A DNA stretch of 9,042 bases from Planctomycetaceae bacterium (GTDB lineage: Bacteria > Planctomycetota > Planctomycetia > Pirellulales > Thermoguttaceae): positions 1-9,042 of the forward strand of contig WRMR01000177.1 of NCBI GenBank assembly GCA_009776995.1. Direction: 5' to 3'. Position 1 is the stretch's first letter. Each line of letters starts with the position of its first letter. Position numbers and translations under genes: made by a program. Below the pieces are notes generated by a model. That model searched no databases and had not been told where the DNA came from. It worked only from the letters and a program-made list of their open reading frames with translations. Shown in pieces: positions 1 through 6,974 of the stretch.

Positions 1-50
1 AAGGGAACGAAAGGGTCGGGCGGTATGTGTGAGGCTTACGTCTAACCAGA

Positions 51-268
51 ATGCGCCTGAGGCACAAAACGTGAGTAACCGTCGGTGGAGCGCGAGTGCA
101 ACGAGCGCGGAACCGGCGGAGGGCAGCACCCCTTCATCAGCCCCGGCAAGGGCTGAACAGCACCACATTCAGCCCTTGCAGGGCGGGAGCCTGCGGCGTT
201 TCACCGCCGGTTCCGCTCGCGTTGCTCGTTCCACCGACGGTTACTCACGTTTTGCGCCTCCGGCGCAA
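51..268. repeat. Long nested imperfect palindrome (outer and inner stems)
   Basis: Positions 51-89 pair with 230-268, with 36 of 39 bases complementary; the perfect core is acgtgagtaaccgtcggtgg at 70-89 against 231-250. The pairing resumes as a perfect 12-bp stem, cggaaccggcgg at 108-119 against 204-215, with an imperfect stretch between the two. Inside lies a separate perfect 12-bp stem, gcaagggctgaa at 146-157 against 168-179, with a 10-nt loop. The right end of the outer arm is itself a small hairpin (ttgcgcc-tcc-ggcgcaa, 252-268) followed by three Ts. No flanking target duplication is obvious. It could be a dispersed palindromic repeat, a MITE-like remnant, or a structured RNA. The base pairing is seen directly; the class is unknown. 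Confidence 0.8.
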
Positions 269-393
269 TTTCCCCACCAAAGGTTTTGCGCCTTCGATGC
301 ATTGACAACCCCGTGTAGGACTTGGAAACCCAAACGGATAATTCCCATCGTTTCTCTGTACTTTTGGGACAATCGTCATATTTCTGCTGTCTT

Positions 394-426
394 TTGCAGA
401 AGTTTTGGTATCATCGTCCATATAAT
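394..426 (+). promoter_or_regulatory. Possible promoter for the ATPase operon
   Basis: A perfect TATAAT lies at 421-426 in the AT-rich leader. The nearest -35-like hexamer, TTGCAG at 394-399, is 21 bp upstream, which is longer than the usual 17 bp. A second candidate start region, TTGCAA at 443-448, has no good -10 box at the right distance. If the first is used, the mRNA would carry an untranslated leader of roughly 100 nt. This is a sequence match only. Confidence 0.25.
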
Positions 427-539
427 ATGTAAACTAAACTACTTGCAATATGTAAAATCCTATGCAAAATATTTTGAAATCATTGCATTGAAGTTACCTA
501 AAAAAGATTCTGGACAGGTTCTAAGAGACTGGTTACTCG

Positions 540-3215
540 ATGATGAATAATATCTCCATCACAGACCTCGCCAATGGCGAGCGCATCGGCTTAGGCGCCA
601 CCGAAATCACGACCGTGCCGCACCTGTCCATCTTGCAAAAGCGGTTTTCGGCGGTCGCCAATATAGATACCGAATATAAGCAGGACATGGCGCGGCTGCT
701 TTCGGAGGTGTTTCAGAATTATCAAAATGCGTCGGGTGGGTGCAAAGACTTTTCGTTGGAGATTCTGTGGTCAACGCAGGAGGTCAAAAACCAACCCTAC
801 AAGGCTTCCATAGCATTGCATATCATTATCCGCGTCATCGGCACGAATGACACGGAGATAGAAAATACAATCTTGTCGCTCATGCGGATTTGCAAGGCGA
901 CGCTTGATTTTGGAAAATACGATTATCGGGATGCCGATATCCGTGAGTTGACTTCCCGTGTCCGAAAGATAAATAGTCAATCAGTCAAGGCGGTGGTCAA
1001 AAGCGAACGGCTTGAGAATTTGCAGAACAATATGCTTCCGTATTGTTTCGCCTTTGACAAGATACCCGAGACGGAAAACGATTTGAGCCGCATCGTGAGT
1101 TCGCTCATTGACGCTCCCGATTGCGCCATCTCGTTTCAACTGATACCCGTGACGTATTCCGCCGAGGAGGTGGCGGTCGTGGACGGAAACGCGCAAATGC
1201 TGGATACGCTTTCCAAGGGCGTGATGAGTCAGGGGGTCGGGAACGTCAGTTTCGCATTGGCCGAGAAACACGCCGAGACCTACAAGTATTATTCCCAAAA
1301 GAAAAATACGGCAGCGTTTGCGTTCAATGTGCTTGTCTACGGAACGCCGAGCGAGACCAACGCCATTGCGACACGAATACTTGCCCAACTGAACAACAGT
1401 AGCGAACTTCGCATCGTCTCCCTTTCTTCTGACGATGTACGGAAGGATGACAATTTCTATCCGCTTCCGTGGGCGGTGCATGAAATCATCCTTGGCACGG
1501 AGCGAAATCCGTCCGTCTGGAATGTCGGGCAGAACCTCACTGCGTTCTATAAGTTGCCGTATGTCATCACTGCGGAGGAGGCGTCCGAGTTTTTCAGGCT
1601 TCCCATCGGGAGCGATGCCGTCCATGCGGGATTGGCGGTCAATGAATCGGGCAAGGCGAGCCGCACATATGCGGACAATGTCGTCGGGGGCGGCGACATC
1701 ATGGTCGGGACGCTGAAATCCTCGTCTCAGGGAAAGACCATCGGGCTTTCGCTGAAAGACTTGACCAAGCACGCGCTGATCGTCGGGACGCCGGGGTCGG
1801 GCAAGACGACATTCTCGGTCAGCCTGCTCGACCGTCTGTGGAAAGACCATAAGATTCCGTTCTTGGTCATTGAACCTGCAAAGAACGAGTACCGTGCGCT
1901 GGTGCAGAGCATTCCCGATTTGCAGGTGTTCACGCCGGGGAAGAATTTCATTTCACCCTTCGTGTTCAACCCGTTCGTGCCGCCGAAGAATGTCAAACTG
2001 GAAACGTATAAATCAACCTTGAAAACGGCATTTGCGGCGGCGGTGGCAATGTCCACGCCGTTGGACAAGATTTTCGAGGAGACGGTCAACAACTGCTATT
2101 CCGATTTCCGCTGGCTGGACACCTATACGAGCGATAACAAAGGACGGGTATTCAACATCACCGACTTCATCAAATGTTTCGAGGAAACGTTTGATGCGAT
2201 TGGGTACACAGGTGATGCAAAGAACATTGGACGCGCAGGGCTGGTGCGCCTGCAAAGCCTCGTGAACCTGTTTGACAATTATTCGTCCATCCCGATTGAG
2301 GATTTGTTGACCAAGCCGACGGTCATTGAACTTGCGGCGATAGAGAACAGCGACCAGAAGGCGTTGCTCATTTCCCTGCTGCTGCTCTCCATTCTGGCGT
2401 ATGTGAACAGCAATTACGTCGGCGACGGGAATTTGCGCAACGTGGTGTTGCTGGAGGAGGCGCACGTCCTGCTCGACGCGGACACCTCGAACGCGGGTGA
2501 AGGTGAGGCGAACCCCAGCGCCATCGCACAAGGGCTGGTGAAGCGGATGCTTGCGGAAATCCGCTCGTATGGCGTGGGCATCGTGATCGCCGACCAGTCG
2601 CCGCGCAAGGTGACGGCGGACGTTGTTGCATTGACCGACATCAAGCTGGCATTCCGACTGGTGGAGGCGAGCGACAAAGAGATACTCGCCAACAGTTCCA
2701 ACATGAACGAAGTACAGGAACAGCGGCTTGCCAAGCTGAAGCCGGGCGAGGCGTTTTTATTTTTCGGAAAACTTGACGAGCCAGAAGAGATCAAGACCGA
2801 GGATTACCGACTGGCGAACAAGATTAATATCACGCTTTCAGATGAAGGGATAAAATCGCTCTCGACGTATTGGGAGGGACGCAAGGACAAGTTACGCCCG
2901 TACCCCGAATGCGGATATTGCCGATACTGCGTGGGCGGGTGCGACTATGACAAGCGAATTCTGGGGCGCGAAGTGGCGCGGCGGATTTTCGTTAAGAATT
3001 TCAAGCACGACAGCGCAGACACGGAGATTGTGAAGAATGCGTTTCGGAACATGACTGCATTGATCAAGCAGGAATTGAACGACGAGCCATTCGATTTGCA
3101 TCTGCTCGCCTGCGTGGAGTTGCATTTGCTGCGACGGATACGGTACGGCACAAAAATAAGAATTTCCGACGCGACCGTGCAGGCAACGTTGACGGGGATA
3201 GGGGGTGCGAAGTGA
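540..3215 (+). CDS. HerA/FtsK-type ATPase (DUF87-like) with C-terminal cysteine cluster
   Basis: This 891-aa protein is a P-loop ATPase of the HerA/VirB4/FtsK superfamily, whose members pump DNA or protein through hexameric rings. Walker A is GTPGSGKT (residues 416-423). Walker B is VVLLEEAH (635-642). The following IVIADQSPRKV (681-691) and DIKLAFRL (700-707) match the HerA-type sensor and arginine-containing strands. The first 400 residues do not resemble a known domain to me; part of them may be a barrel or VirB4-like N-terminal region. Residues 791-801 carry C-x2-C-x2-C-x3-C, a likely metal site not typical of HerA. No membrane segment or signal peptide is evident. Two adjacent Met codons (540, 543) can start it, and the Shine-Dalgarno is poor. 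It leads a four-gene run. Superfamily is confident; substrate and pathway are not. Confidence 0.88.
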   Translation: MMNNISITDLANGERIGLGATEITTVPHLSILQKRFSAVANIDTEYKQDMARLLSEVFQNYQNASGGCKDFSLEILWSTQEVKNQPYKASIALHIIIRVIGTNDTEIENTILSLMRICKATLDFGKYDYRDADIRELTSRVRKINSQSVKAVVKSERLENLQNNMLPYCFAFDKIPETENDLSRIVSSLIDAPDCAISFQLIPVTYSAEEVAVVDGNAQMLDTLSKGVMSQGVGNVSFALAEKHAETYKYYSQKKNTAAFAFNVLVYGTPSETNAIATRILAQLNNSSELRIVSLSSDDVRKDDNFYPLPWAVHEIILGTERNPSVWNVGQNLTAFYKLPYVITAEEASEFFRLPIGSDAVHAGLAVNESGKASRTYADNVVGGGDIMVGTLKSSSQGKTIGLSLKDLTKHALIVGTPGSGKTTFSVSLLDRLWKDHKIPFLVIEPAKNEYRALVQSIPDLQVFTPGKNFISPFVFNPFVPPKNVKLETYKSTLKTAFAAAVAMSTPLDKIFEETVNNCYSDFRWLDTYTSDNKGRVFNITDFIKCFEETFDAIGYTGDAKNIGRAGLVRLQSLVNLFDNYSSIPIEDLLTKPTVIELAAIENSDQKALLISLLLLSILAYVNSNYVGDGNLRNVVLLEEAHVLLDADTSNAGEGEANPSAIAQGLVKRMLAEIRSYGVGIVIADQSPRKVTADVVALTDIKLAFRLVEASDKEILANSSNMNEVQEQRLAKLKPGEAFLFFGKLDEPEEIKTEDYRLANKINITLSDEGIKSLSTYWEGRKDKLRPYPECGYCRYCVGGCDYDKRILGREVARRIFVKNFKHDSADTEIVKNAFRNMTALIKQELNDEPFDLHLLACVELHLLRRIRYGTKIRISDATVQATLTGIGGAK

Positions 3216-3252
3216 AAGGAATTTTTATGCGAGGGATTTGGCAGGAGGCGAC

Positions 3253-3918
3253 ATGAACGGACGATTTGAAATTAATCGGGATATGCCACAGGACAACCGC
3301 TCTGACATCCGGGGCATTGTTGGCGGTGAGAAAAAACCGGATTACGGCGGCGATCTTGCACGGGCAACGGGTGTTGACTTGAATAACGGAACCCGTGACA
3401 TTTCCGCCACGGGCAGTTTCACAACCAGCGGCAACGAATGCGGCGAGGATTTGAACGACACTGGCACCGAACACTTGGACACCGCACTGGATCAATTCAA
3501 GGAATACAACTGGAGCGACATGCCGCTGGAGGGGAAAAAGCAAGCCATTGCCGACCTTGCCACGTGTGTTGCCGCAGATACTGGAAACGAGAATCCGCCT
3601 GAAATCGTTTTCCGTGATGATATGCCGGACGGCTCTTATGGCGGGTATAGCCCCGACTCCAACACGATTGAAATCAACCAAAATATGTTGGATGATTCTG
3701 CGGAAGCCGTGGATACCATCTCCCATGAAATGTGGCACGCTTACCAACACCAATGCGCGCAGGATCCCACAAACGAAAAAGGACAGGAGTATCAGGAAGG
3801 TTTTGAAAATTACATCAGCCCCGAGTACGATTTCGAGGGTTATGAAAATCAAATGGTTGAGGCGGAAGCAAGGGACTACGCCCAAGGATTCAAGGACAGA
3901 CTGAAAGGAGTAGCGTAA
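3253..3918 (+). CDS. Putative zinc metallopeptidase-like protein (HEMWH motif)
   Basis: This is a 221-aa soluble protein. Residues 155-166 contain HEMWH (H158, E159, H162), the HExxH zinc-binding and catalytic signature; E203 in NQMVEAEARDYA is the likely third ligand, as in gluzincin-like peptidases. Before it, GGYSPDSNTIEINQNML (130-146) has the beta-strand pattern often seen just upstream of HExxH in small phage, toxin and anti-restriction metallopeptidases. The first 75 residues are polar, rich in D, N, G and T, and probably disordered. There is no signal peptide or membrane helix. I chose ATG 3253 because AGGAGG lies just upstream; the frame is open from a GTG at 3205, but that overlaps the ATPase gene and lacks a Shine-Dalgarno. 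It sits 37 bp after the ATPase and may be its substrate, effector or processing enzyme. The fold is inferred from the motif alone. Confidence 0.75.
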   Translation: MNGRFEINRDMPQDNRSDIRGIVGGEKKPDYGGDLARATGVDLNNGTRDISATGSFTTSGNECGEDLNDTGTEHLDTALDQFKEYNWSDMPLEGKKQAIADLATCVAADTGNENPPEIVFRDDMPDGSYGGYSPDSNTIEINQNMLDDSAEAVDTISHEMWHAYQHQCAQDPTNEKGQEYQEGFENYISPEYDFEGYENQMVEAEARDYAQGFKDRLKGVA

Positions 3919-3920
3919 GA

Positions 3921-4217
3921 ATGGAAACGATTGTTAATTATTTGGTGAACGAGCGCAAGCAGAGACCAGAGGTCGCCGCTAAAATAGCGTCGTCCTTTGA
4001 ACGGCACGACGATATACGCGCCGAACTCGAACGCTGGATTGAGCGGCGAGAGTACCCACAGGACAATCCTCTCGCCGTCGAAGGCTACACGGCAGAAATG
4101 ATTTCCAAGCTCGCCCCATTCATGGACGGGGTTGGCGCATACAATTTTTTGGTGACGTTACGGGAGCGTCCCGACAACGGTAAACGCATCATTGCGGAAG
4201 GGTTTAAGAGAAAGTAG
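3921..4217 (+). CDS. Small conserved-type protein of unknown function, 98 aa
   Basis: This gene starts two bases after the peptidase stop codon, and its Shine-Dalgarno AAAGGAG (3904-3910) lies inside the end of that gene, so the two are probably translated together. The protein is mostly helical and charged. The first half (RPEVAAKIASSFERHDDIRAEL and on) looks like a helical bundle. The second half has a distinctive segment, VEGYTAEMISKLAPFMDG followed by VGAYNFLVTLRERPDNG, that I recall from small uncharacterised proteins of gut bacteria, though I cannot name a family. No cysteines, signal peptide or membrane helix are present. Its size and coupling would suit an adaptor, chaperone or immunity partner of the peptidase; that role is speculation. 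Confidence 0.78.
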   Translation: METIVNYLVNERKQRPEVAAKIASSFERHDDIRAELERWIERREYPQDNPLAVEGYTAEMISKLAPFMDGVGAYNFLVTLRERPDNGKRIIAEGFKRK

Positions 4218-4230
4218 GAGAAACGTGATT

Positions 4231-4992
4231 ATGGACGATGAATTCGAGATGGGCGACGATAGCAACTGTGATACAAGCCTTGATACAAGTGGCGACACGG
4301 GTAGCGGCGTTGATGTCAATTTGGAGGTTGATTTGGACTCCAACAATGACCTCAATGGCGATACGAGCGAAAACGCAGATGATGAAATGGACTCCGAAGT
4401 GGACGTTGGCGACAATCGAAATGATGAAGTTGGTAATGACTTAAACGGCAATGGCTCCGACGAAGGTATCCCATCTGAAGAACCCGAGCAGTCACCGGAG
4501 GAAACGGAACAATCGCCGGAAGAAACGGCACAACTGCCAGAAGAAGCAGAACAGCCGCCGGAGGAAACGGAGTTATCATCAGAGGGAATCGAACAATCAT
4601 CAGATGAAAAAAATTTTTCATTCAGAGAAATGACGCGTGGAGACTTCGTTAATGCTGGGCATAAAATTGGGAACGTAACCAATGAATGGGCAAATGACAT
4701 TAGAGAGGGGCGGCAAACCCCACCCTCAACCCGACAGGAGGCCATTCACACGGGTTTGGGAATAGTTGCGTCTGGATATAAAGATATAGGAATGGGAGTA
4801 TATCATGGCACAGGGGCTGTTATGGAGGGAGCAATCGAACAACATGGACCAAATTCCGGAGTTCAACTTGAAAATATGCAAATCCACCAAGCAATCAATG
4901 AACACCCGCCTCTAAATGAGCCGTTGAAGGATAATGAGGATTATTTTGACGAAAATGGAGTCATGATCACAGACGAAAAACTTCGTGAATAA
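4231..4992 (+). CDS. Acidic repeat protein of unknown function, 253 aa
   Basis: The gene follows the 98-aa gene by 13 bp with AGGAG at 4216-4220; ATG 4231 is preferred over GTG 4225, which is too close to that site. Residues 1-85 are extremely acidic and rich in D, N, G and S. Residues 86-127 are six tandem 7-residue repeats of the type E-Q-S-P-E-E-T, which degenerate toward the end. The remaining 125 residues are more ordinary, with a Gly-rich, weakly hydrophobic patch (HTGLGIVASGYKDIGMGVYH) and an acidic tail. No signal peptide or catalytic motif is seen. The acidic half is probably disordered and may act as a spacer, a decoy or a binding tail, while the C-terminal part may be a folded domain. 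It closes the ATPase cluster. Function is unknown. Confidence 0.72.
   Translation: MDDEFEMGDDSNCDTSLDTSGDTGSGVDVNLEVDLDSNNDLNGDTSENADDEMDSEVDVGDNRNDEVGNDLNGNGSDEGIPSEEPEQSPEETEQSPEETAQLPEEAEQPPEETELSSEGIEQSSDEKNFSFREMTRGDFVNAGHKIGNVTNEWANDIREGRQTPPSTRQEAIHTGLGIVASGYKDIGMGVYHGTGAVMEGAIEQHGPNSGVQLENMQIHQAINEHPPLNEPLKDNEDYFDENGVMITDEKLRE
4486..4611 (+). repeat. Six tandem 21-bp coding repeats
   Basis: Six consecutive 21-bp units start at 4486, 4507, 4528, 4549, 4570 and 4591. Each encodes a 7-residue unit: EQSPEET, EQSPEET, AQLPEEA, EQPPEET, ELSSEGI, EQSSDEK. The first two are identical in protein but differ at synonymous sites, so they are not fresh duplications. The array lies in frame in the acidic protein, so copy-number change would keep the frame. 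Confidence 0.85.
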
Positions 4993-5023
4993 GGAAATCT
5001 AGCGTGAAAAATTCAATGATTTG

Positions 5024-5057
5024 TCCGTGGGATGTCACATCCCCACCGGATACTTTT
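5024..5057 (+). terminator. Possible bulged intrinsic terminator
   Basis: Between the acidic-protein gene and the SPFH gene, tccgtgggat (5024-5033) pairs with atccccaccgga (5039-5050) apart from two single-base bulges, leaving a 5-nt loop. A run of five Ts follows at 5053-5057 after a 2-nt gap. This would separate the two gene blocks. The bulges and the short T run make it a weak call; it could also be an attenuator or a regulatory hairpin. Confidence 0.35.
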
Positions 5058-5097
5058 TGTGTGAACAAACCCCAACCCCATAAAGGAGGCACCACTC

Positions 5098-6273
5098 ATG
5101 TCACTCTTCAGTAAGAACCCCAACGAATCCGCATATCCTGGCGGCAAAAAGCACTGGGCGGACGTCATTAAAAACGAAGGCTCAAGCGATCTTCTTCTCT
5201 GGCGGCACCCGGCGGAGGATTTCAACACCAACTCCACGCTCATTGTCGAGCAAGGTTTTGAAGCCATCTTTATCAAAGACGGCCTACCCGAGGCGATTTT
5301 CGAAAGCGGCAAGCATGTGCTTTCCACCGAGAACTACCCAATACTCAGCCGTCTGCGTACGATGTTCACGGGTGGGGTTAGCACCTTCAACTGCGTGGTT
5401 TATTTCATATCAACATTCCCCGAAGGTTTGCAAATCAACTGGGGAACGAAATCGCCTATCACGATTTGGGACAACATGATCGCGCAAAACATTGAACTTC
5501 GATCCTTTGGTAGTTACAATGTGAAGGTTGCTGATCCTGGAGTGTTTTTTTCTGCGCTGGGCTTATCCGCCAAAAAATCTTTTTCACGGGATGAACTCCA
5601 GGATATTTTTAGCGGAAGATTTCAAAAGGAAATAGTCACATGCATTTCCGACACCCTTGAGGCGAAGCGAAACAACGGGGAAATGTTGTTTCAGGTGGTT
5701 TCCAAATACAGGGAATTTTCCGAAGCCGTCGCCCCGTATTTCGAAAAAATCCTTGAAAAGTCTGGAATCGAATTGATTGATTTTTCCATTGAATCCCTCA
5801 AGCCGGATGCGGAGGCACAGGCCGCTTTCAATCAATTGATGCGTGACACCCAATGGGGGATCGCAAAAAAACAAGCGGAGGCGGTTGGGGACAAGAAGAG
5901 GATGGATATCCTTGGCGATGATTGGGGCCGGCAGCAGGCGGCGAACATTCTTGGGACGCTCGCCGAAAATCCCGGTTCGGGCGGGATGGCGGCGACTGGT
6001 GCGGGATTTGGTATGGGAATGGCGGCTGGCGGTGTTTTTGGCAACATGGCACAGCAAATGTTTAGTCCGATGCAACAACCGCCAACGCCAGCCGCACTGC
6101 CGCAACCGTCGGGAAGATTCACGCAGAAATCTGCGGATGCGGCGCATGGGGACGTGCGCCCTCCAGACGACCCCGTCGCTACGTTGAAAAAACTCAAGGA
6201 GATGCTTGAGCTTGGTTTGATTGAGCAAACGGAGTTTGACACCAAGAAAGCGGAAATCATGTCCCGAATGTAA
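5098..6273 (+). CDS. SPFH-domain (YdjI-like) protein with C-terminal SHOCT domain
   Basis: This 391-aa protein matches the SPFH/'virion core protein-like' family that includes Bacillus YdjI. Residues about 20-260 form the SPFH region: DLLLWRHPAEDFNTNSTLIV near the start, then the GTKSPITIWD stretch and a long helical segment ending in AAFNQLMRDTQW. A low-complexity Gly/Ala/Met and Pro/Gln linker follows (about 290-350). Residues 357-391, DPVATLKKLKEMLELGLIEQ and beyond, are a SHOCT oligomerisation domain; many relatives carry a zinc ribbon there instead. No N-terminal membrane helix is visible, so attachment to the membrane may depend on a partner. The strong site AAAGGAGG (5082-5089) fixes the start. 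Family members are linked to membrane stress and to scaffolding at the membrane. A four-helix membrane protein is encoded 13 bp downstream and is the obvious partner. Confidence 0.88.
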   Translation: MSLFSKNPNESAYPGGKKHWADVIKNEGSSDLLLWRHPAEDFNTNSTLIVEQGFEAIFIKDGLPEAIFESGKHVLSTENYPILSRLRTMFTGGVSTFNCVVYFISTFPEGLQINWGTKSPITIWDNMIAQNIELRSFGSYNVKVADPGVFFSALGLSAKKSFSRDELQDIFSGRFQKEIVTCISDTLEAKRNNGEMLFQVVSKYREFSEAVAPYFEKILEKSGIELIDFSIESLKPDAEAQAAFNQLMRDTQWGIAKKQAEAVGDKKRMDILGDDWGRQQAANILGTLAENPGSGGMAATGAGFGMGMAAGGVFGNMAQQMFSPMQQPPTPAALPQPSGRFTQKSADAAHGDVRPPDDPVATLKKLKEMLELGLIEQTEFDTKKAEIMSRM

Positions 6274-6286
6274 GGAGACGCGAAAC

Positions 6287-6967
6287 ATGAAAAAGACAAA
6301 TGGTTTGTGGACGATTCTTAATCTGATCTTCTTGGTCATTTTCAATGTCCTGTTCTTTACGTTGGGCGGCGTGGAGCATCGGGTGTCCGTGTGGGTGTCC
6401 TACGGGTTCATCCACTTTGCGTACTTCATGCTGTTGCTCACGCCGAAGCTGACCCGAGCAGGGAAAAGCTCGGCGGTGTTCGGGTTTTCGCTGTACGCGA
6501 TTTCGGCGACATATTTTCTGGCGGAGTTTGTCATAGGATTGTTGTTCATCCTGCTTTCCCTTGAAGGGTATAAGGCCGCGCTATTGCTTCAACTGTGCCT
6601 TGCCGGAGCATACGGAGCCTTGCTGGTGTCCCACCTGCTCGCTAACGAGGCGACGGGGAATGCGGAAGAAAAGCGGCAACCCCAAATTGACTACGTGAAA
6701 AACGCCTCCATCCGCCTGAAACTCCTGTTGGGGCAAATCCAGGACAAAGAGGCGCGGAGGCACGTGGAGCGGGCTTACGACGCGCTCTACTCCAGCCCCG
6801 TCCACTCGTATCCCGAGCTGGCGCAGATAGAAAAGCGCATTCTGCAATCCATTGAGCAATTGGAAAATATTATTTCAGCAGGGGACAAGGGAAAGATCAT
6901 GTCGTCGGCACACGCTTTGCTGGCCATCGTGAACGAAAGAAATATGCGCTTGAGGAATTCAGGTTAG
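6287..6967 (+). CDS. Four-helix membrane protein with cytoplasmic helical tail
   Basis: This is a 226-aa protein. Hydrophobic segments lie at about residues 9-28, 35-53, 64-90 and 96-118, giving four transmembrane helices with both ends probably cytoplasmic (Lys-rich N terminus MKKT, long charged C terminus). Residues 120-226 are soluble and helical, with heptad-like stretches such as YPELAQIEKRILQSIEQLEN that suggest a coiled coil. ATG 6287 follows TAAGGAG of the preceding stop region (6271-6277) and begins directly before the first helix; the frame is open 22 codons further upstream, but that part overlaps the SPFH gene. I cannot name a family. Similar small membrane proteins are encoded beside YdjI-type SPFH genes, so it probably recruits the SPFH protein to the membrane. 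Confidence 0.8.
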   Translation: MKKTNGLWTILNLIFLVIFNVLFFTLGGVEHRVSVWVSYGFIHFAYFMLLLTPKLTRAGKSSAVFGFSLYAISATYFLAEFVIGLLFILLSLEGYKAALLLQLCLAGAYGALLVSHLLANEATGNAEEKRQPQIDYVKNASIRLKLLLGQIQDKEARRHVERAYDALYSSPVHSYPELAQIEKRILQSIEQLENIISAGDKGKIMSSAHALLAIVNERNMRLRNSG

Positions 6968-6974
6968 GACGGCC

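Larger units (their letters stand above)
1..539. other. Left non-coding region: palindrome then AT-rich leader
   Basis: I see no supportable gene here. A 173-codon open frame begins at 29, but its first 80 codons run through the palindrome and its composition is not protein-like. Positions 1-47 could be the end of something outside the window. From about 300 to 539 the sequence turns clearly AT-rich, unlike both the palindrome and the following gene, and looks like an upstream leader of the ATPase gene. It holds one good -10-like box (421-426) and a short hairpin (tctgc 383-387 with gcaga 396-400). The Shine-Dalgarno before 540 is weak (aagaga, 523-528). Confidence 0.6.

Noticed and set aside
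40..46. GTCTAAC resembling the start of an integron attC site
   Set aside because: No matching GTTRRRY end at a suitable distance and no cassette layout or integrase seen.
29..550. Open frame of 173 codons at the left end
   Set aside because: It runs through the palindrome, overlaps the ATPase start, and its translation is low-complexity and unlike a protein family.
981..1850. 289-codon minus-strand open frame under the ATPase
   Set aside because: Arg/Asp-rich shadow of the coding strand; the + frame has clear ATPase motifs.
3064..3885. 273-codon minus-strand open frame under the metallopeptidase
   Set aside because: Although fairly hydrophobic, it lies opposite the + frame with HEMWH and a good ribosome site, and also crosses into the ATPase gene.
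4486..4611. CRISPR-like array
   Set aside because: The units are contiguous coding repeats with no spacers.
5584..6345. 253-codon minus-strand open frame under the SPFH gene
   Set aside because: Arg/His-rich shadow; it overlaps two well-supported + genes.
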